A DNA stretch of 64,000 nucleotides, taken from the NCBI GenBank assembly GCA_041586735.1, contig JBFGZQ010000005.1, forward strand, positions 148,163 to 212,162. Reading direction: 5' to 3'. Positions within the stretch are counted from its first letter, which is position 1. The number at the start of each line of letters is the position of its first letter. Below are positions 25,783-33,464 of this stretch, piece after piece. A model generated the notes under the pieces. The model did no database searches and was not told the DNA's origin. It was given only the letters and a program-made list of their open reading frames with translations. The position numbers and the translations under genes were made by a program. The DNA comes from Motiliproteus sp041586735. GTDB taxonomy: Bacteria > Pseudomonadota > Gammaproteobacteria > Pseudomonadales > Balneatricaceae.

Positions 25783-26961
25783 ATGATCGAATCCTTCTAT
25801 CCACCTCAGCGTACCCTGATGGGTCCGGGTCCGTCCGATGTTAGCCCCCGCGTGTTGGCAGCTCTAGCCCGTCCGACCATCGGTCATCTTGATCCTGAAT
25901 TTGTGCGGATGATGGATGAGCTGAAACAGCTGTTGCAGTATGCGCTCAAAACCAGCAACGCCTTGACCATGCCCATCTCTGCACCGGGTTCTGCAGGAAT
26001 GGAAGCCTGTTTTGTCAATCTGGTGGAGCCGGGTGACAAGGTTATTGTCTGTCAAAACGGTGTCTTTGGCGGGCGGATGGCTGAAAACGTCCGGCGCTTC
26101 GGGGGAGAAGTGATCCTGGTTGAAGATGACTGGGGAACAGCGGTGAGTGTCGCTAAGGTTGAAGCGGCCTTTAAGGCTCATACTCATGTTAAGGCGCTGG
26201 CGTTTGTCCACGCAGAGACCTCGACAGGGGTGCGTTCCGATGCTCAGGCGCTGGCTAAGTTGGCCCAGGAGTATGGGGCGCTCAGTATTGTCGATGCGGT
26301 CACCAGTCTGGGAGGTATTGAGCTGGATATGGATGGTTGGGGCATCGATGCGCTCTATTCCGGATCGCAAAAGTGTTTGTCATGCCCGCCTGGGCTCTCT
26401 CCGGTGAGCTTTGGTGAGCGTGCGGTGGCGGCTGTTAAGGCGCGGACCACCCCGGTGCCCAGCTGGTTTTTGGATACTACGCTGGTGATGGGTTACTGGG
26501 GGGCAGGCGCCAAGCGCGCCTACCATCATACCGCGCCAGTCAATGCGCTCTACGCCTTGCATGAGTCACTGCTGATGTTGCAGCAGGAGGGGCTGGAGCA
26601 GTCCTGGTCGCGACATGCTCGGCACCACCAGGCGCTCAAGCAGGGATTGGAGGCGATGGGACTGTCACTGTTGGTCGATCCTGAGTACCGTTTGCCGCAG
26701 CTCAATACTGTGGTGATTCCCGAAGGTATCGATGAGGCGCGGGTACGGACGCGCTTACTGCAACAATACAGTCTAGAGATCGGCGCGGGATTGGGTGCGC
26801 TGGCCGGCAAGGTATGGCGGATCGGGCTGATGGGCTATGCCTGTAATACCCGTAACGTGCTGTTGTGTCTGGCGGCGCTTGAAAGCAGCTTGATTGCCGA
26901 AGGCGTCGCTCTAGAGCGGGGTGCTGCGGTGGCCGCGGCGTCTGCGGTGCTATCAGCATAA
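25783..26961 (+). CDS. alanine-glyoxylate / serine-pyruvate aminotransferase family
   Basis: A 392-residue class V PLP aminotransferase of the AGXT/serine-pyruvate group. It opens with LMGPGPSDVSPRVLAAL, has the PLP lysine in YSGSQKCLSCPPG, and contains YHHTAPVNALYALHE and the C-terminal GLGALAGKVWRIGLMGY typical of the group. Likely reactions use glyoxylate as amino acceptor and alanine or serine as donor, giving glycine and pyruvate or hydroxypyruvate. It lies 35 bp after mtnN and 72 bp before a 3-hydroxyisobutyrate-dehydrogenase-family reductase, which suggests one transcript. Confidence 0.9.
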   Translation: MIESFYPPQRTLMGPGPSDVSPRVLAALARPTIGHLDPEFVRMMDELKQLLQYALKTSNALTMPISAPGSAGMEACFVNLVEPGDKVIVCQNGVFGGRMAENVRRFGGEVILVEDDWGTAVSVAKVEAAFKAHTHVKALAFVHAETSTGVRSDAQALAKLAQEYGALSIVDAVTSLGGIELDMDGWGIDALYSGSQKCLSCPPGLSPVSFGERAVAAVKARTTPVPSWFLDTTLVMGYWGAGAKRAYHHTAPVNALYALHESLLMLQQEGLEQSWSRHARHHQALKQGLEAMGLSLLVDPEYRLPQLNTVVIPEGIDEARVRTRLLQQYSLEIGAGLGALAGKVWRIGLMGYACNTRNVLLCLAALESSLIAEGVALERGAAVAAASAVLSA

Positions 26962-27033
26962 CCGGTCACGGCTAGCGACCGGTTAGCCTGAACCATCACC
27001 CTGAAAATTAACAATAATACTGTAGGTGCGGTT

Positions 27034-27909
27034 ATGGCACAGCAACAAAAAGTGGCGTTCTTGGGTCTGGGCGTGATGGGCTATCCGATGGCGGGTCACC
27101 TGGCAACGGCGGGCTACGATGTCTGCGTGTATAACCGTACCGCGAGTAAAGCCAAGGCCTGGGTCGCACAATATGGGGGGCGCAGTGCCGATACCCCCGC
27201 GGTCGCGGTGCAGGGGGCTGAGCTGGTGTTTGTCTGTGTCGGCAACGATGACGACCTGCGCCAGGTCTGTGTCGGTGAGCACGGCGCTTTCAAGGGTATG
27301 ACCGCAGGCGCGGTGCTCGTTGACCATACTACGGCTTCGGCACAGGTGGCTCGCGAGCTACATGTGGTGGCGGCTTCACAAGGATTGGGGTTTCTGGATG
27401 CGCCGGTATCGGGTGGTCAGGCGGGTGCTGAAAACGCTGTCCTGACGGTGATGGTAGGTGGTTCGCAGTCAGACTTTGAGCGGGCTGAAATCGCTATCAA
27501 CTGTTTTTCCCGTGCTCTCAGGTTGATGGGCGACTCGGGGGCCGGGCAGTTGACCAAGATGGTCAATCAGATCTGTATTGCCGGTCTGGTGCAGGGCCTA
27601 GCCGAAGGGATTCATTTTGCCCAGCGGGCGGGGCTTGATCCGCATGCGGTGATCGAGGTGATCTCCAAGGGTGCTGCTCAGTCTTGGCAGATGGAAAACC
27701 GCTACCAAACCATGATCGATGGGCAGTTTGACTTTGGATTTGCGGTGGATTGGATGCGTAAGGATCTGGGGATCGTCTTAGACGAGGCGCGGGATAACGG
27801 CGCTCAGCTTCCTGTTACCGCATTGGTGGATCAATTTTACGCCGACGTCCAGCAGTTGGGTGGTGGGCGCTGGGATACCTCAAGTCTAGTTAAGCGTCTC
27901 AAGCACTGA
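27034..27909 (+). CDS. 3-hydroxyisobutyrate dehydrogenase-family reductase
   Basis: A 291-residue beta-hydroxyacid dehydrogenase: Rossmann motif FLGLGVMGYPMAGHL, substrate loop DAPVSGGQAGAENA, catalytic Lys in GQLTKMVNQ, and DFGFAVDWMRKDLGI. Members reduce tartronate semialdehyde, succinic semialdehyde or glyoxylate, or oxidise 3-hydroxyisobutyrate; sequence alone does not separate these. The preceding aminotransferase and the hydroxypyruvate isomerase-like gene about 5 kb away favour tartronate semialdehyde reductase. Its 3' end overlaps the convergent DUF1853 gene by 24 bp. Confidence 0.87.
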   Translation: MAQQQKVAFLGLGVMGYPMAGHLATAGYDVCVYNRTASKAKAWVAQYGGRSADTPAVAVQGAELVFVCVGNDDDLRQVCVGEHGAFKGMTAGAVLVDHTTASAQVARELHVVAASQGLGFLDAPVSGGQAGAENAVLTVMVGGSQSDFERAEIAINCFSRALRLMGDSGAGQLTKMVNQICIAGLVQGLAEGIHFAQRAGLDPHAVIEVISKGAAQSWQMENRYQTMIDGQFDFGFAVDWMRKDLGIVLDEARDNGAQLPVTALVDQFYADVQQLGGGRWDTSSLVKRLKH

Positions 27910-28890
27910 GTCGAGCCAGTCATCCGCAACGAGGATGCCGCGATCGTGCTCGCGCCATCCCAGAGGTGTTTGCAGCAGTCGAGCGGTCATGCCTGCTGGC
28001 GTGTCGCCGGGTAGCAACAGCGCCTCACGCGCCAGCTGCTGCGCCTCCAGCGGGGCCAGTGGTGCCAGCCAGTGACGCCGTTGCAGCGGTACTAGTATTA
28101 CTGGGCTGAGTACTGGGCTGGCTAGATGTTTCGAATGTTCCTCTGCTATCAATCGATGTTGCTCGCTCTGGCGTAGCCACCAGCCCCGTAGGTGTCCGCG
28201 CAGCGCGCCCTGGGGTGGGCTGAGAGTTGGATTGAGGGTTGGGCCGAGAGTCTGCTGCGCCAGCGGGTAGAACAGTCGTCCAAGCATCAGTCCATGGCAG
28301 TAGCCCACCTGCTCGCCGAGCTCCTGAAGTTGTTGGCGGGCAGTGGGGTGCTGGCTTAGTCGCAGTTGTCGATATCGCATCTTATCGTGTTTTTCAATCA
28401 GTCGATCATTGCGATTGAGGCCAACCCAGTAACCCTTGCCGTGCTGCTGGGGAATACCTAGATAAAATTTGATACAGATTTCCAGATGTCGCAGCGCGGC
28501 TTCACCCTTGCGGCGGAATAAAAAATCATACTCCCCCAGGGTGATGCCTTGTCGCCTTACCGCCAGTGCATACAGAAGGCGAGCCGGCTTTAGATGCTGC
28601 GCCAGCGTGAATTCGACCAGGGTTTCAACATAGATACCCAGTCGATGGGAGCGCTGCTGGGCAATAGCGTCGAGCAATGGCTGAGGGTGTTTGTCCAGTT
28701 GGCGTAACCAGGCCCATAGCTGTTGCGGATCGCCTAACAGGTTGTTGGCAGCGTGCCCTAGGCGGAAGATGGCAGGACTGTTCAGGCACCAGGCCAGATC
28801 TCTGACGCAGGCGTGCTGAAACTGGTTAAGTTGCCGCGATCGCGGTGCGAACAGCGTACAGGATGGATAAAACCCGGACCCAGGTGGCAT
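27886..28890 (-). CDS. DUF1853 family protein
   Basis: A 334-residue protein of the DUF1853 family. Typical segments are VRDLAWCLNSPAIF near residue 30, LGIYVETLVEFTLAQH, GEYDFLFRR and HLEICIKFYLG, a pattern recalling PD-(D/E)XK nuclease cores (D, then E-x-x-x-K), although activity is unproven. It is convergent with the reductase gene and overlaps its last 24 bp. It is Gln/Arg/Leu-rich and soluble. Confidence 0.8.
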   Translation of the reverse strand: MPPGSGFYPSCTLFAPRSRQLNQFQHACVRDLAWCLNSPAIFRLGHAANNLLGDPQQLWAWLRQLDKHPQPLLDAIAQQRSHRLGIYVETLVEFTLAQHLKPARLLYALAVRRQGITLGEYDFLFRRKGEAALRHLEICIKFYLGIPQQHGKGYWVGLNRNDRLIEKHDKMRYRQLRLSQHPTARQQLQELGEQVGYCHGLMLGRLFYPLAQQTLGPTLNPTLSPPQGALRGHLRGWWLRQSEQHRLIAEEHSKHLASPVLSPVILVPLQRRHWLAPLAPLEAQQLAREALLLPGDTPAGMTARLLQTPLGWREHDRGILVADDWLDSVLETLN

Positions 28891-29139
28891 CGCTACTCTC
28901 CCAGCAGGGGCTTGCTGATGGCCCCGATTGGCAGGATATCAACAGGGGTATTGCTGATCGCGTTAACACCGGCTTGGCAGGTCTCGCGCTGTGCTGAGGT
29001 CGCCATCAGGATGGGTACCGAAGGTGGGTTGGCTGAGCCGCGGAAGGTTGCAGTTCTGAGAGGCCTATGTATTCAAGTATCACTTGATGTGCTGCACACA
29101 AGTCATTTATTTTGAATGTTTTTTTGGTGCAGGTGTCCC

Positions 29140-29167
29140 TTGGCTGAAAAGATCGCGGTGCTACAAT
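29140..29167 (+). promoter_or_regulatory. candidate promoter upstream of the small gene and uvrC
   Basis: TTGGCT (29140-29145), a 16-bp spacer and TACAAT (29162-29167) lie in the 413-bp gap between the DUF1853 gene and the small gene before uvrC. The rest of the gap shows nothing I can support; a 100-codon frame through it has no homology I recognise. Confidence 0.45.
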
Positions 29168-29303
29168 GAGGGTCACCTATTTATGGGCTAAGAACATGCA
29201 TTAACCATCTGATAATATATAGCTCTATGAGGCGCTCTGGGTGTGTCGAACGCTAATAATGAGCGTCTGTGTTAAGCTGTGTCAAACCTTAAGAGTATGT
29301 TTT

Positions 29304-29591
29304 ATGGTACAGGATAGCCCCGCCCGAGTTGGCCGCCAACCGGTGATCTTCGATACTAATATTAATCATGTACTGGTCAACGGTTCAGGTATCGCGCTTA
29401 GCAAGCTCAAAAGAGCCAAAAGCTTTAATGCTCGGCTCTACTATTACGCAGAGATTGGCGTGTACCTCGAGGTCTCCCTGTCGCGGGGAGCGGGTATTAC
29501 CGATGAAACACGCCAGCTGTTGAGCGCTATGCACAATGAGGCTACCCATATTCACATGCAGCAAAACAAAAATACCAAGCGTAAAGACTGA
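29304..29591 (+). CDS. small conserved-looking protein before uvrC, unknown
   Basis: A 95-residue soluble protein I do not recognise. It is predicted to be mixed alpha/beta (PVIFDTNINHVLVNGSGIAL, then ARLYYYAEIGVYLEVSL) with a basic Lys/Asn-rich tail (QQNKNTKRKD). I place the start at the ATG at 29304, with an AAGAG site 9 nt upstream; frames extending upstream have poor coding character. It ends 14 bp before uvrC and is likely co-transcribed with it. The first strand faintly recalls a PIN-domain opening (VIFDTN), but the other acidic residues are not evident. Confidence 0.6.
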   Translation: MVQDSPARVGRQPVIFDTNINHVLVNGSGIALSKLKRAKSFNARLYYYAEIGVYLEVSLSRGAGITDETRQLLSAMHNEATHIHMQQNKNTKRKD

Positions 29592-29605
29592 TTGTTTATT
29601 TCACT

Positions 29606-31465
29606 ATGAGTGCCGACATTACGCCGATTCCCGCTGCCGCCCTGTGTTTTGATAGTAGTGATTTTCTTGCCAATGCGACTCAGCGTCCGGGCGTGTATCA
29701 GATGTATGATGCTGCTGGGCAGATCCTCTATGTCGGCAAGGCCAAAAATCTGAAGAAACGCTTGGCCAGCTATTTTCGGACCGCAGCGGGGTTGCCGCTA
29801 AAAACTCAGGCTCTGGTGGCGAAGATCGCCTCCATTGAGTTGACGGTGACCGGCAGTGAGACCGAAGCGTTACTGCTGGAACAGAACCTGATTAAAAAGC
29901 AGCGCCCTCCTTATAATATCCTGCTGCGTGACGACAAATCCTACCCCTATATCTTCATCTCCAGTCAGCATCCGTACCCAGCGATCCAGTTCCAGCGTGG
30001 CAACACCCGTAAACAGGGGCGCTATTTCGGGCCCTTTCCCAGCGGTGGGGCGGTTCGGGACAGTTTGAATCTGCTGCAGAAGATCTTTCGTATTCGTCAA
30101 TGTGAAGAACCTTTTTTTAAGAATCGCTCCCGTCCCTGTCTACAGCATCAGATCCAGCGCTGCAGTGCACCCTGTGTTGAGCTGATCAGTCCCGAGCGTT
30201 ATGCCGAAGATATTCGCCGGGCGATGATGTTTTTGGAGGGTAAAAACAGATCCATCAATCAGGAGCTGGCGGATGAGATGGAGCGGGCCGCTGCATCTCT
30301 GGAGTTCGAGCGAGCAGCTGCCTTGCGGGATCAGATCGTTAGCCTGCAGCAGGTACAGGAGCAGCAACACATCAGCGGTGAAGGGGGGGATGCCGATGTG
30401 CTGGCGTGCCGCATCAAGGCTGGATTCGCCTGTATTCAGCAGTTGTTTGTCAAAGGTGGCAGAATCGTGGGCAGCAAGAGCTATTACCCCAAATTACGCC
30501 TGGAGACCGAGGAGGCGGAGCTGCTGAGCAGTTTTATCGGCCAGTACTACCTGCAAAGCGCCGGTCGCCCGGTGCCGCCGTTGCTGATACTCAGTCATCT
30601 GCCAGAAGATCGGTTGGCATTAGCCGAGGCGTTAACGCAACTGCGGGGGCGGAAGATCGAGCTGGTTGATCGGGTCCGTGGCCAACGTAGCAGCTGGCTC
30701 AAACTGGCTCAAACCAACGCGGTGCAGCAGCTCGATAGCTATGTCTCCAGTCGCCAGGATGTTAACAAGCGGCTGATAGAGTTGCAGCAGGTGCTAGGCC
30801 TGGAGCAGCCACCCGCTCGGCTCGAGTGCTTTGATATCAGCCATACCTCGGGGGAGGCGACGGTGGCATCCTGCGTGGTGTTTGATACCCAGGGCCCGCG
30901 AAAACAGGACTACCGGCGTTTTAATATCCAAACCACGGACAGTGGTGATGATTATCAGGCGATGCATGAGGCGCTGCAGCGCCGCTATCAAAAACTGAAA
31001 TGCAGTGATGCCCGAATGCCGGATATGTTGGTCGTTGATGGGGGTAAGGGCCAGGTCACTCAGGCGCTTAGGGTACTCGAAGAGCTGCAGATCAATGAGA
31101 TCACTGTTATAGGTATCGCCAAGGGGGTTACCCGCAAGGCTGGATTTGAGGTGTTGATTACCGAGCAGGGGCAGCAGGAGCGGGTGTTAGACTCGGGCAG
31201 CGGTGCGTTGCATCTATTGCAGCACATTCGCGATGAGGCGCACCGTTTTGCGATTGCCGGTCACCGCGCCCGGCGCGCCAAGAAACGTGGTCGGTCGGTG
31301 TTGGAGGAGTTGCCGGGGGTCGGGCCTAAGCGCCGTCAGGCGTTGCTAAAGCATTTCGGCGGTTTGCAGGAAATACAACGTGCCAGTATTGAAGAAATCG
31401 CAAAAGTCTCTACCATTAGCCAGACAATGGCTGCAGAGATCTACAGTCATCTTCATCAGGAGTAA
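29606..31465 (+). CDS. uvrC: UvrABC system protein C
   Basis: A 619-residue excinuclease subunit that makes both incisions in nucleotide excision repair. Domains in order: GIY-YIG nuclease (about 25-110, RPGVYQMYDAAGQILYVGKA), a cysteine-rich segment, UvrBC motif (about 210-245, AAASLEFERAAALRDQI), RNase H-like endonuclease (about 390-540, CFDISHTSGE and MLVVDGGKGQ) and C-terminal helix-hairpin-helix pair (ELPGVGPKRRQALLKHFGG). Length and order match E. coli. It is followed 31 bp later by pgsA, the usual gammaproteobacterial order. Confidence 0.98.
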   Translation: MSADITPIPAAALCFDSSDFLANATQRPGVYQMYDAAGQILYVGKAKNLKKRLASYFRTAAGLPLKTQALVAKIASIELTVTGSETEALLLEQNLIKKQRPPYNILLRDDKSYPYIFISSQHPYPAIQFQRGNTRKQGRYFGPFPSGGAVRDSLNLLQKIFRIRQCEEPFFKNRSRPCLQHQIQRCSAPCVELISPERYAEDIRRAMMFLEGKNRSINQELADEMERAAASLEFERAAALRDQIVSLQQVQEQQHISGEGGDADVLACRIKAGFACIQQLFVKGGRIVGSKSYYPKLRLETEEAELLSSFIGQYYLQSAGRPVPPLLILSHLPEDRLALAEALTQLRGRKIELVDRVRGQRSSWLKLAQTNAVQQLDSYVSSRQDVNKRLIELQQVLGLEQPPARLECFDISHTSGEATVASCVVFDTQGPRKQDYRRFNIQTTDSGDDYQAMHEALQRRYQKLKCSDARMPDMLVVDGGKGQVTQALRVLEELQINEITVIGIAKGVTRKAGFEVLITEQGQQERVLDSGSGALHLLQHIRDEAHRFAIAGHRARRAKKRGRSVLEELPGVGPKRRQALLKHFGGLQEIQRASIEEIAKVSTISQTMAAEIYSHLHQE

Positions 31466-31496
31466 CGGTAACCGCATCCAGCGGGCTAGACCATAC

Positions 31497-32045
31497 ATGA
31501 AAATCCCAAATATCATTACCACGCTGCGTATTGTACTTATCCCTTGTTTGGTGGTCGCTTTTTATCTGCCATTGCAGTGGAGTAGTTATGCCGCCGCCGG
31601 CGTATTTGCGCTCGCCGCTGCCACCGATTGGATCGATGGTTATTTAGCCCGTAAGCTCAATCAAGCGACCGCTTTTGGTGCTTTTTTGGATCCGGTTGCC
31701 GATAAATTGACCGTCGCTGTGGCGTTGATCATGTTGGTGCAAAGCCATGCGGATATGTATTTGACCCTGTCAGCGGCGATTATCGTTGGCCGAGAGCTGG
31801 TGATCTCTGCGTTGCGAGAGTGGATGGCCGAGATAGGCAAGCGCGGCAGCGTGTCGGTGTCGATGTTGGGGAAAATAAAGACCGGCTTTCAGATGATGGC
31901 GATTTTTTTCCTGTTGCTGGCCGAACCCCAGGGCGATCTGGCCAATGCGGCGATGCTGGTGCTGTATAGCGCAGCGATACTGACGATTTGGTCGATGTGG
32001 ATCTATCTCAGAGCCTCCTGGACAGAACTGGTGCGTGATATTTGA
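31497..32045 (+). CDS. pgsA: CDP-diacylglycerol--glycerol-3-phosphate 3-phosphatidyltransferase
   Basis: A 182-residue integral membrane enzyme that makes phosphatidylglycerophosphate. The CDP-alcohol phosphatidyltransferase motif D-G-x2-A-R-x8-G-x3-D-x3-D is visible from DGYLARKLNQATAFGAFLDPV. Hydrophobic helices fill the rest. The start at MKIPNIITTLRI matches homologues; frames further upstream run into uvrC. An intrinsic terminator follows 8 bp after the stop. Confidence 0.95.
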   Translation: MKIPNIITTLRIVLIPCLVVAFYLPLQWSSYAAAGVFALAAATDWIDGYLARKLNQATAFGAFLDPVADKLTVAVALIMLVQSHADMYLTLSAAIIVGRELVISALREWMAEIGKRGSVSVSMLGKIKTGFQMMAIFFLLLAEPQGDLANAAMLVLYSAAILTIWSMWIYLRASWTELVRDI

Positions 32046-32053
32046 TCGATTCG

Positions 32054-32074
32054 CCCTCTGGTAGAGGGTTTTTT
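32054..32074 (+). terminator. intrinsic terminator after pgsA
   Basis: CCCTCT and AGAGGG form a 6-bp stem with a 3-nt loop, followed directly by six T. It ends the uvrC-pgsA transcript just before the tRNA promoter. Confidence 0.9.
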
Positions 32075-32104
32075 AAGGGTCTACAAACAAGCTGTTATTG
32101 TCTG

Positions 32105-32132
32105 TTGACATGCCGAGGCATCACTCTATAAT
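32105..32132 (+). promoter_or_regulatory. consensus promoter of the tRNA operon
   Basis: A perfect TTGACA (32105-32110) and perfect TATAAT (32127-32132) separated by 16 bp, 32 bp before the first tRNA. The GC-rich discriminator (ACGCCTC) is typical of growth-rate-controlled stable RNA promoters. Confidence 0.9.
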
Positions 32133-32164
32133 ACGCCTCACTCGAGCGCAGGCTCAGGTGTAAC

Positions 32165-32240
32165 GCGGGAATAGCTCAGTTGGTAGAGCGCAACCTTGCC
32201 AAGGTTGAGGTCGCCGGTTCGAATCCGGTTTCCCGCTCCA
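32165..32240 (+). tRNA. glyW: tRNA-Gly (anticodon GCC)
   Basis: A 76-nt cloverleaf with acceptor arms GCGGGAA/TTCCCGC, D-arm GCTCAGTTGGTAGAGC, anticodon loop TTGCCAA (anticodon at 32198-32200), T-arm CCGGTTCGAATCCGG and encoded CCA end. First of three tRNAs in the E. coli glyW-cysT-leuZ order. Confidence 0.97.
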
Positions 32241-32277
32241 GCTCCTTAAACAAGAGCTGATATTTGAAATGTCATCT

Positions 32278-32351
32278 GGCTGGATGGCAGAGTGGTCATG
32301 CAGCGGACTGCAACTCCGTTAACGCCGGTTCGATTCCGACTCCAGCCTCCA
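32278..32351 (+). tRNA. cysT: tRNA-Cys (anticodon GCA)
   Basis: A 74-nt cloverleaf with acceptor arms GGCTGGA/TCCAGCC, anticodon GCA at 32310-32312 within GGACTGCAACTCC, T-loop GGTTCGATTCC and encoded CCA (discriminator U). It lies 37 bp after tRNA-Gly. Confidence 0.97.
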
Positions 32352-32362
32352 TTTCTGATATT

Positions 32363-32448
32363 GCCCGGGTGGCGAAATTGGTATACGCAACGGATTTAAA
32401 ATCCGTCGGCTTCTGGTCTTGCCGGTTCAAGTCCGGCTCCGGGCACCA
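32363..32448 (+). tRNA. leuZ: tRNA-Leu (anticodon UAA)
   Basis: An 86-nt tRNA with a long variable arm, acceptor arms GCCCGGG/TCCGGGC, anticodon UAA at 32397-32399, T-arm GCCGGTTCAAGTCCGGC and encoded CCA. An integrase remnant starts 187 bp downstream, so the 3' end of this tRNA is the likely historical attachment site. I found no second copy of its 3' end in the window. Confidence 0.97.
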
Positions 32449-32635
32449 TCCCCTAGTTTTACTCTCTATTTAAAATCTTTCTGATTATCCTGAAAGCCCC
32501 GCTATACGGGCGTTGCGGCCGTTTCCTCAGATAACCCTCTATCGCAATTCATCACCGTTTATTGTATGTTTCTGACACTCGCGCCTATTTTGCGCCTACT
32601 CGACCGCCTACTCGGTAGCCAGCGGAGTATCAGAA

Positions 32636-32884
32636 ATGGCAACATTTATAAAAACAGAACTGGGTCGCTGGAAAGTGCAGCTCCCACGCAACGCTGGCCG
32701 CAAATCCAAGACCTTCGATACCAAAATGCAGGCGCGTAGCTGGGCGCGGGCGATGGAGGAGGAGACCGAACAGGCATCAACCGGCGTGCATGCTCATCGC
32801 CAGCTGGCCGAACTGTTTGAGCGCTACAGCGGATCAGTTGGCTTGCTGCAATCAAATGGACGCAGCCTTGAAAAACGCCGGTAG
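32636..32884 (+). pseudogene. truncated tyrosine integrase (N-terminal fragment)
   Basis: An 82-codon frame whose first 60 residues are the arm-binding N-terminus of a phage/ICE tyrosine recombinase (ATFIKTELGRWKVQLP, GRKSKTFDTKMQARSWARAMEEE). After about ELFERYS the sequence departs from the family and stops. The core-binding and catalytic domains (Arg-His-Arg-Tyr) are missing. A GGAG ribosome site precedes the ATG, so the fragment may still be translated. It marks an old integration event next to tRNA-Leu. Confidence 0.75.
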
Positions 32885-32932
32885 TGCCTTACGTAAGCCT
32901 TCTAGGATACAGCCTCAGCCCAGGCGTTACCG

Positions 32933-33130
32933 CTATGGCTGCCCATCAATTGTGACGCTATAGCAATCTATTCGATTACTACGGTATAGTTCGACTCTAT
33001 GAGTGACAGGGTAGCCTTGATCAACATTGGTTATCTCGATCACAGGTCTAAGATCAGGGAGATCAGCACGATCAGCAGGGATAGCTTCTTCCAGCCGCTT
33101 GCGTTTTTTCGCGGCTCTCGCATTCGCCAG
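32933..33130 (-). pseudogene. remnant of a mobile-element gene, minus strand
   Basis: Sixty-five codons are open on the minus strand with strong protein-like character: AKKRKRLEEAIPADRADLPD, then RPVIEITNVDQGYPVTHRVE and LYRSNRIDCYSVTIDGQP before the stop. The closing part resembles short hypothetical proteins of plasmids and integrative elements, though I cannot name a family. There is no start codon and a stop lies at the 5' edge, so this is a C-terminal fragment. Together with the truncated integrase it shows that this side of the island is decayed. Confidence 0.5.
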
Positions 33131-33193
33131 TCAGGCTATTTGAGCCTGATATTTTCGGTTGCATCGGTACCTAGCAACTTCCTCCTACCTTGC

Positions 33194-33220
33194 AGGGTCC
33201 CAAAATTAAATTGGGACCCT
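33194..33220. repeat. perfect 10-bp inverted repeat
   Basis: AGGGTCCCAA and TTGGGACCCT enclose the 7-nt loop AATTAAA. There is no T-tract on either side, so this is probably not a standard terminator. It lies in the 330-bp stretch between the gene remnant and the first cassette, where I see no other gene. Confidence 0.7.
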
Positions 33221-33421
33221 CGACATGCTCCATTTTCTACAAATACCGTCATTAAGAATCAATACATTGCAGTGGTGGTTTTCTTGGATAATAGGGTTTT
33301 TCGAGGTGCCTGGTTGTTTAACAGGAGGTTAGGGGTACATCTAGGCTTTTTTCCTATATTAATACTCAAGATGATTCGTCCTTATAATTGCCGAAATCTA
33401 TCTATCCATAGAGTATTACAA

Positions 33422-33449
33422 TCTCGCGCCTATTACGCGAGCGTTAGGC
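33422..33449. repeat. half attC site (right arm), start of cassette array
   Basis: TCTCGCGCCTATTACGCGA followed by GTTAGGC (R' box, 33443-33449) closely matches the right half of the next attC at 34252-34284. No matching left arm (GCCTAAC plus an inverted L box) exists upstream, so the site is truncated. The cassette that owned it has lost its body. Confidence 0.7.
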
Positions 33450-33464
33450 CAACAGGGAGAATTT

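Noticed and set aside
28813..29115. A 100-codon plus-strand frame overlapping the DUF1853 start
   Set aside because: It begins inside the DUF1853 gene on the other strand and shows no coding character beyond it.
32264..32473. A 69-codon frame over tRNA-Cys and tRNA-Leu
   Set aside because: It is made almost entirely of tRNA sequence.
33313..33449. GTTTAAC at 33313 as the left R'' box of a full-length attC1
   Set aside because: It fits the loose RYYYAAC consensus but is not complementary to the R' box GTTAGGC, and no inverted L box follows.
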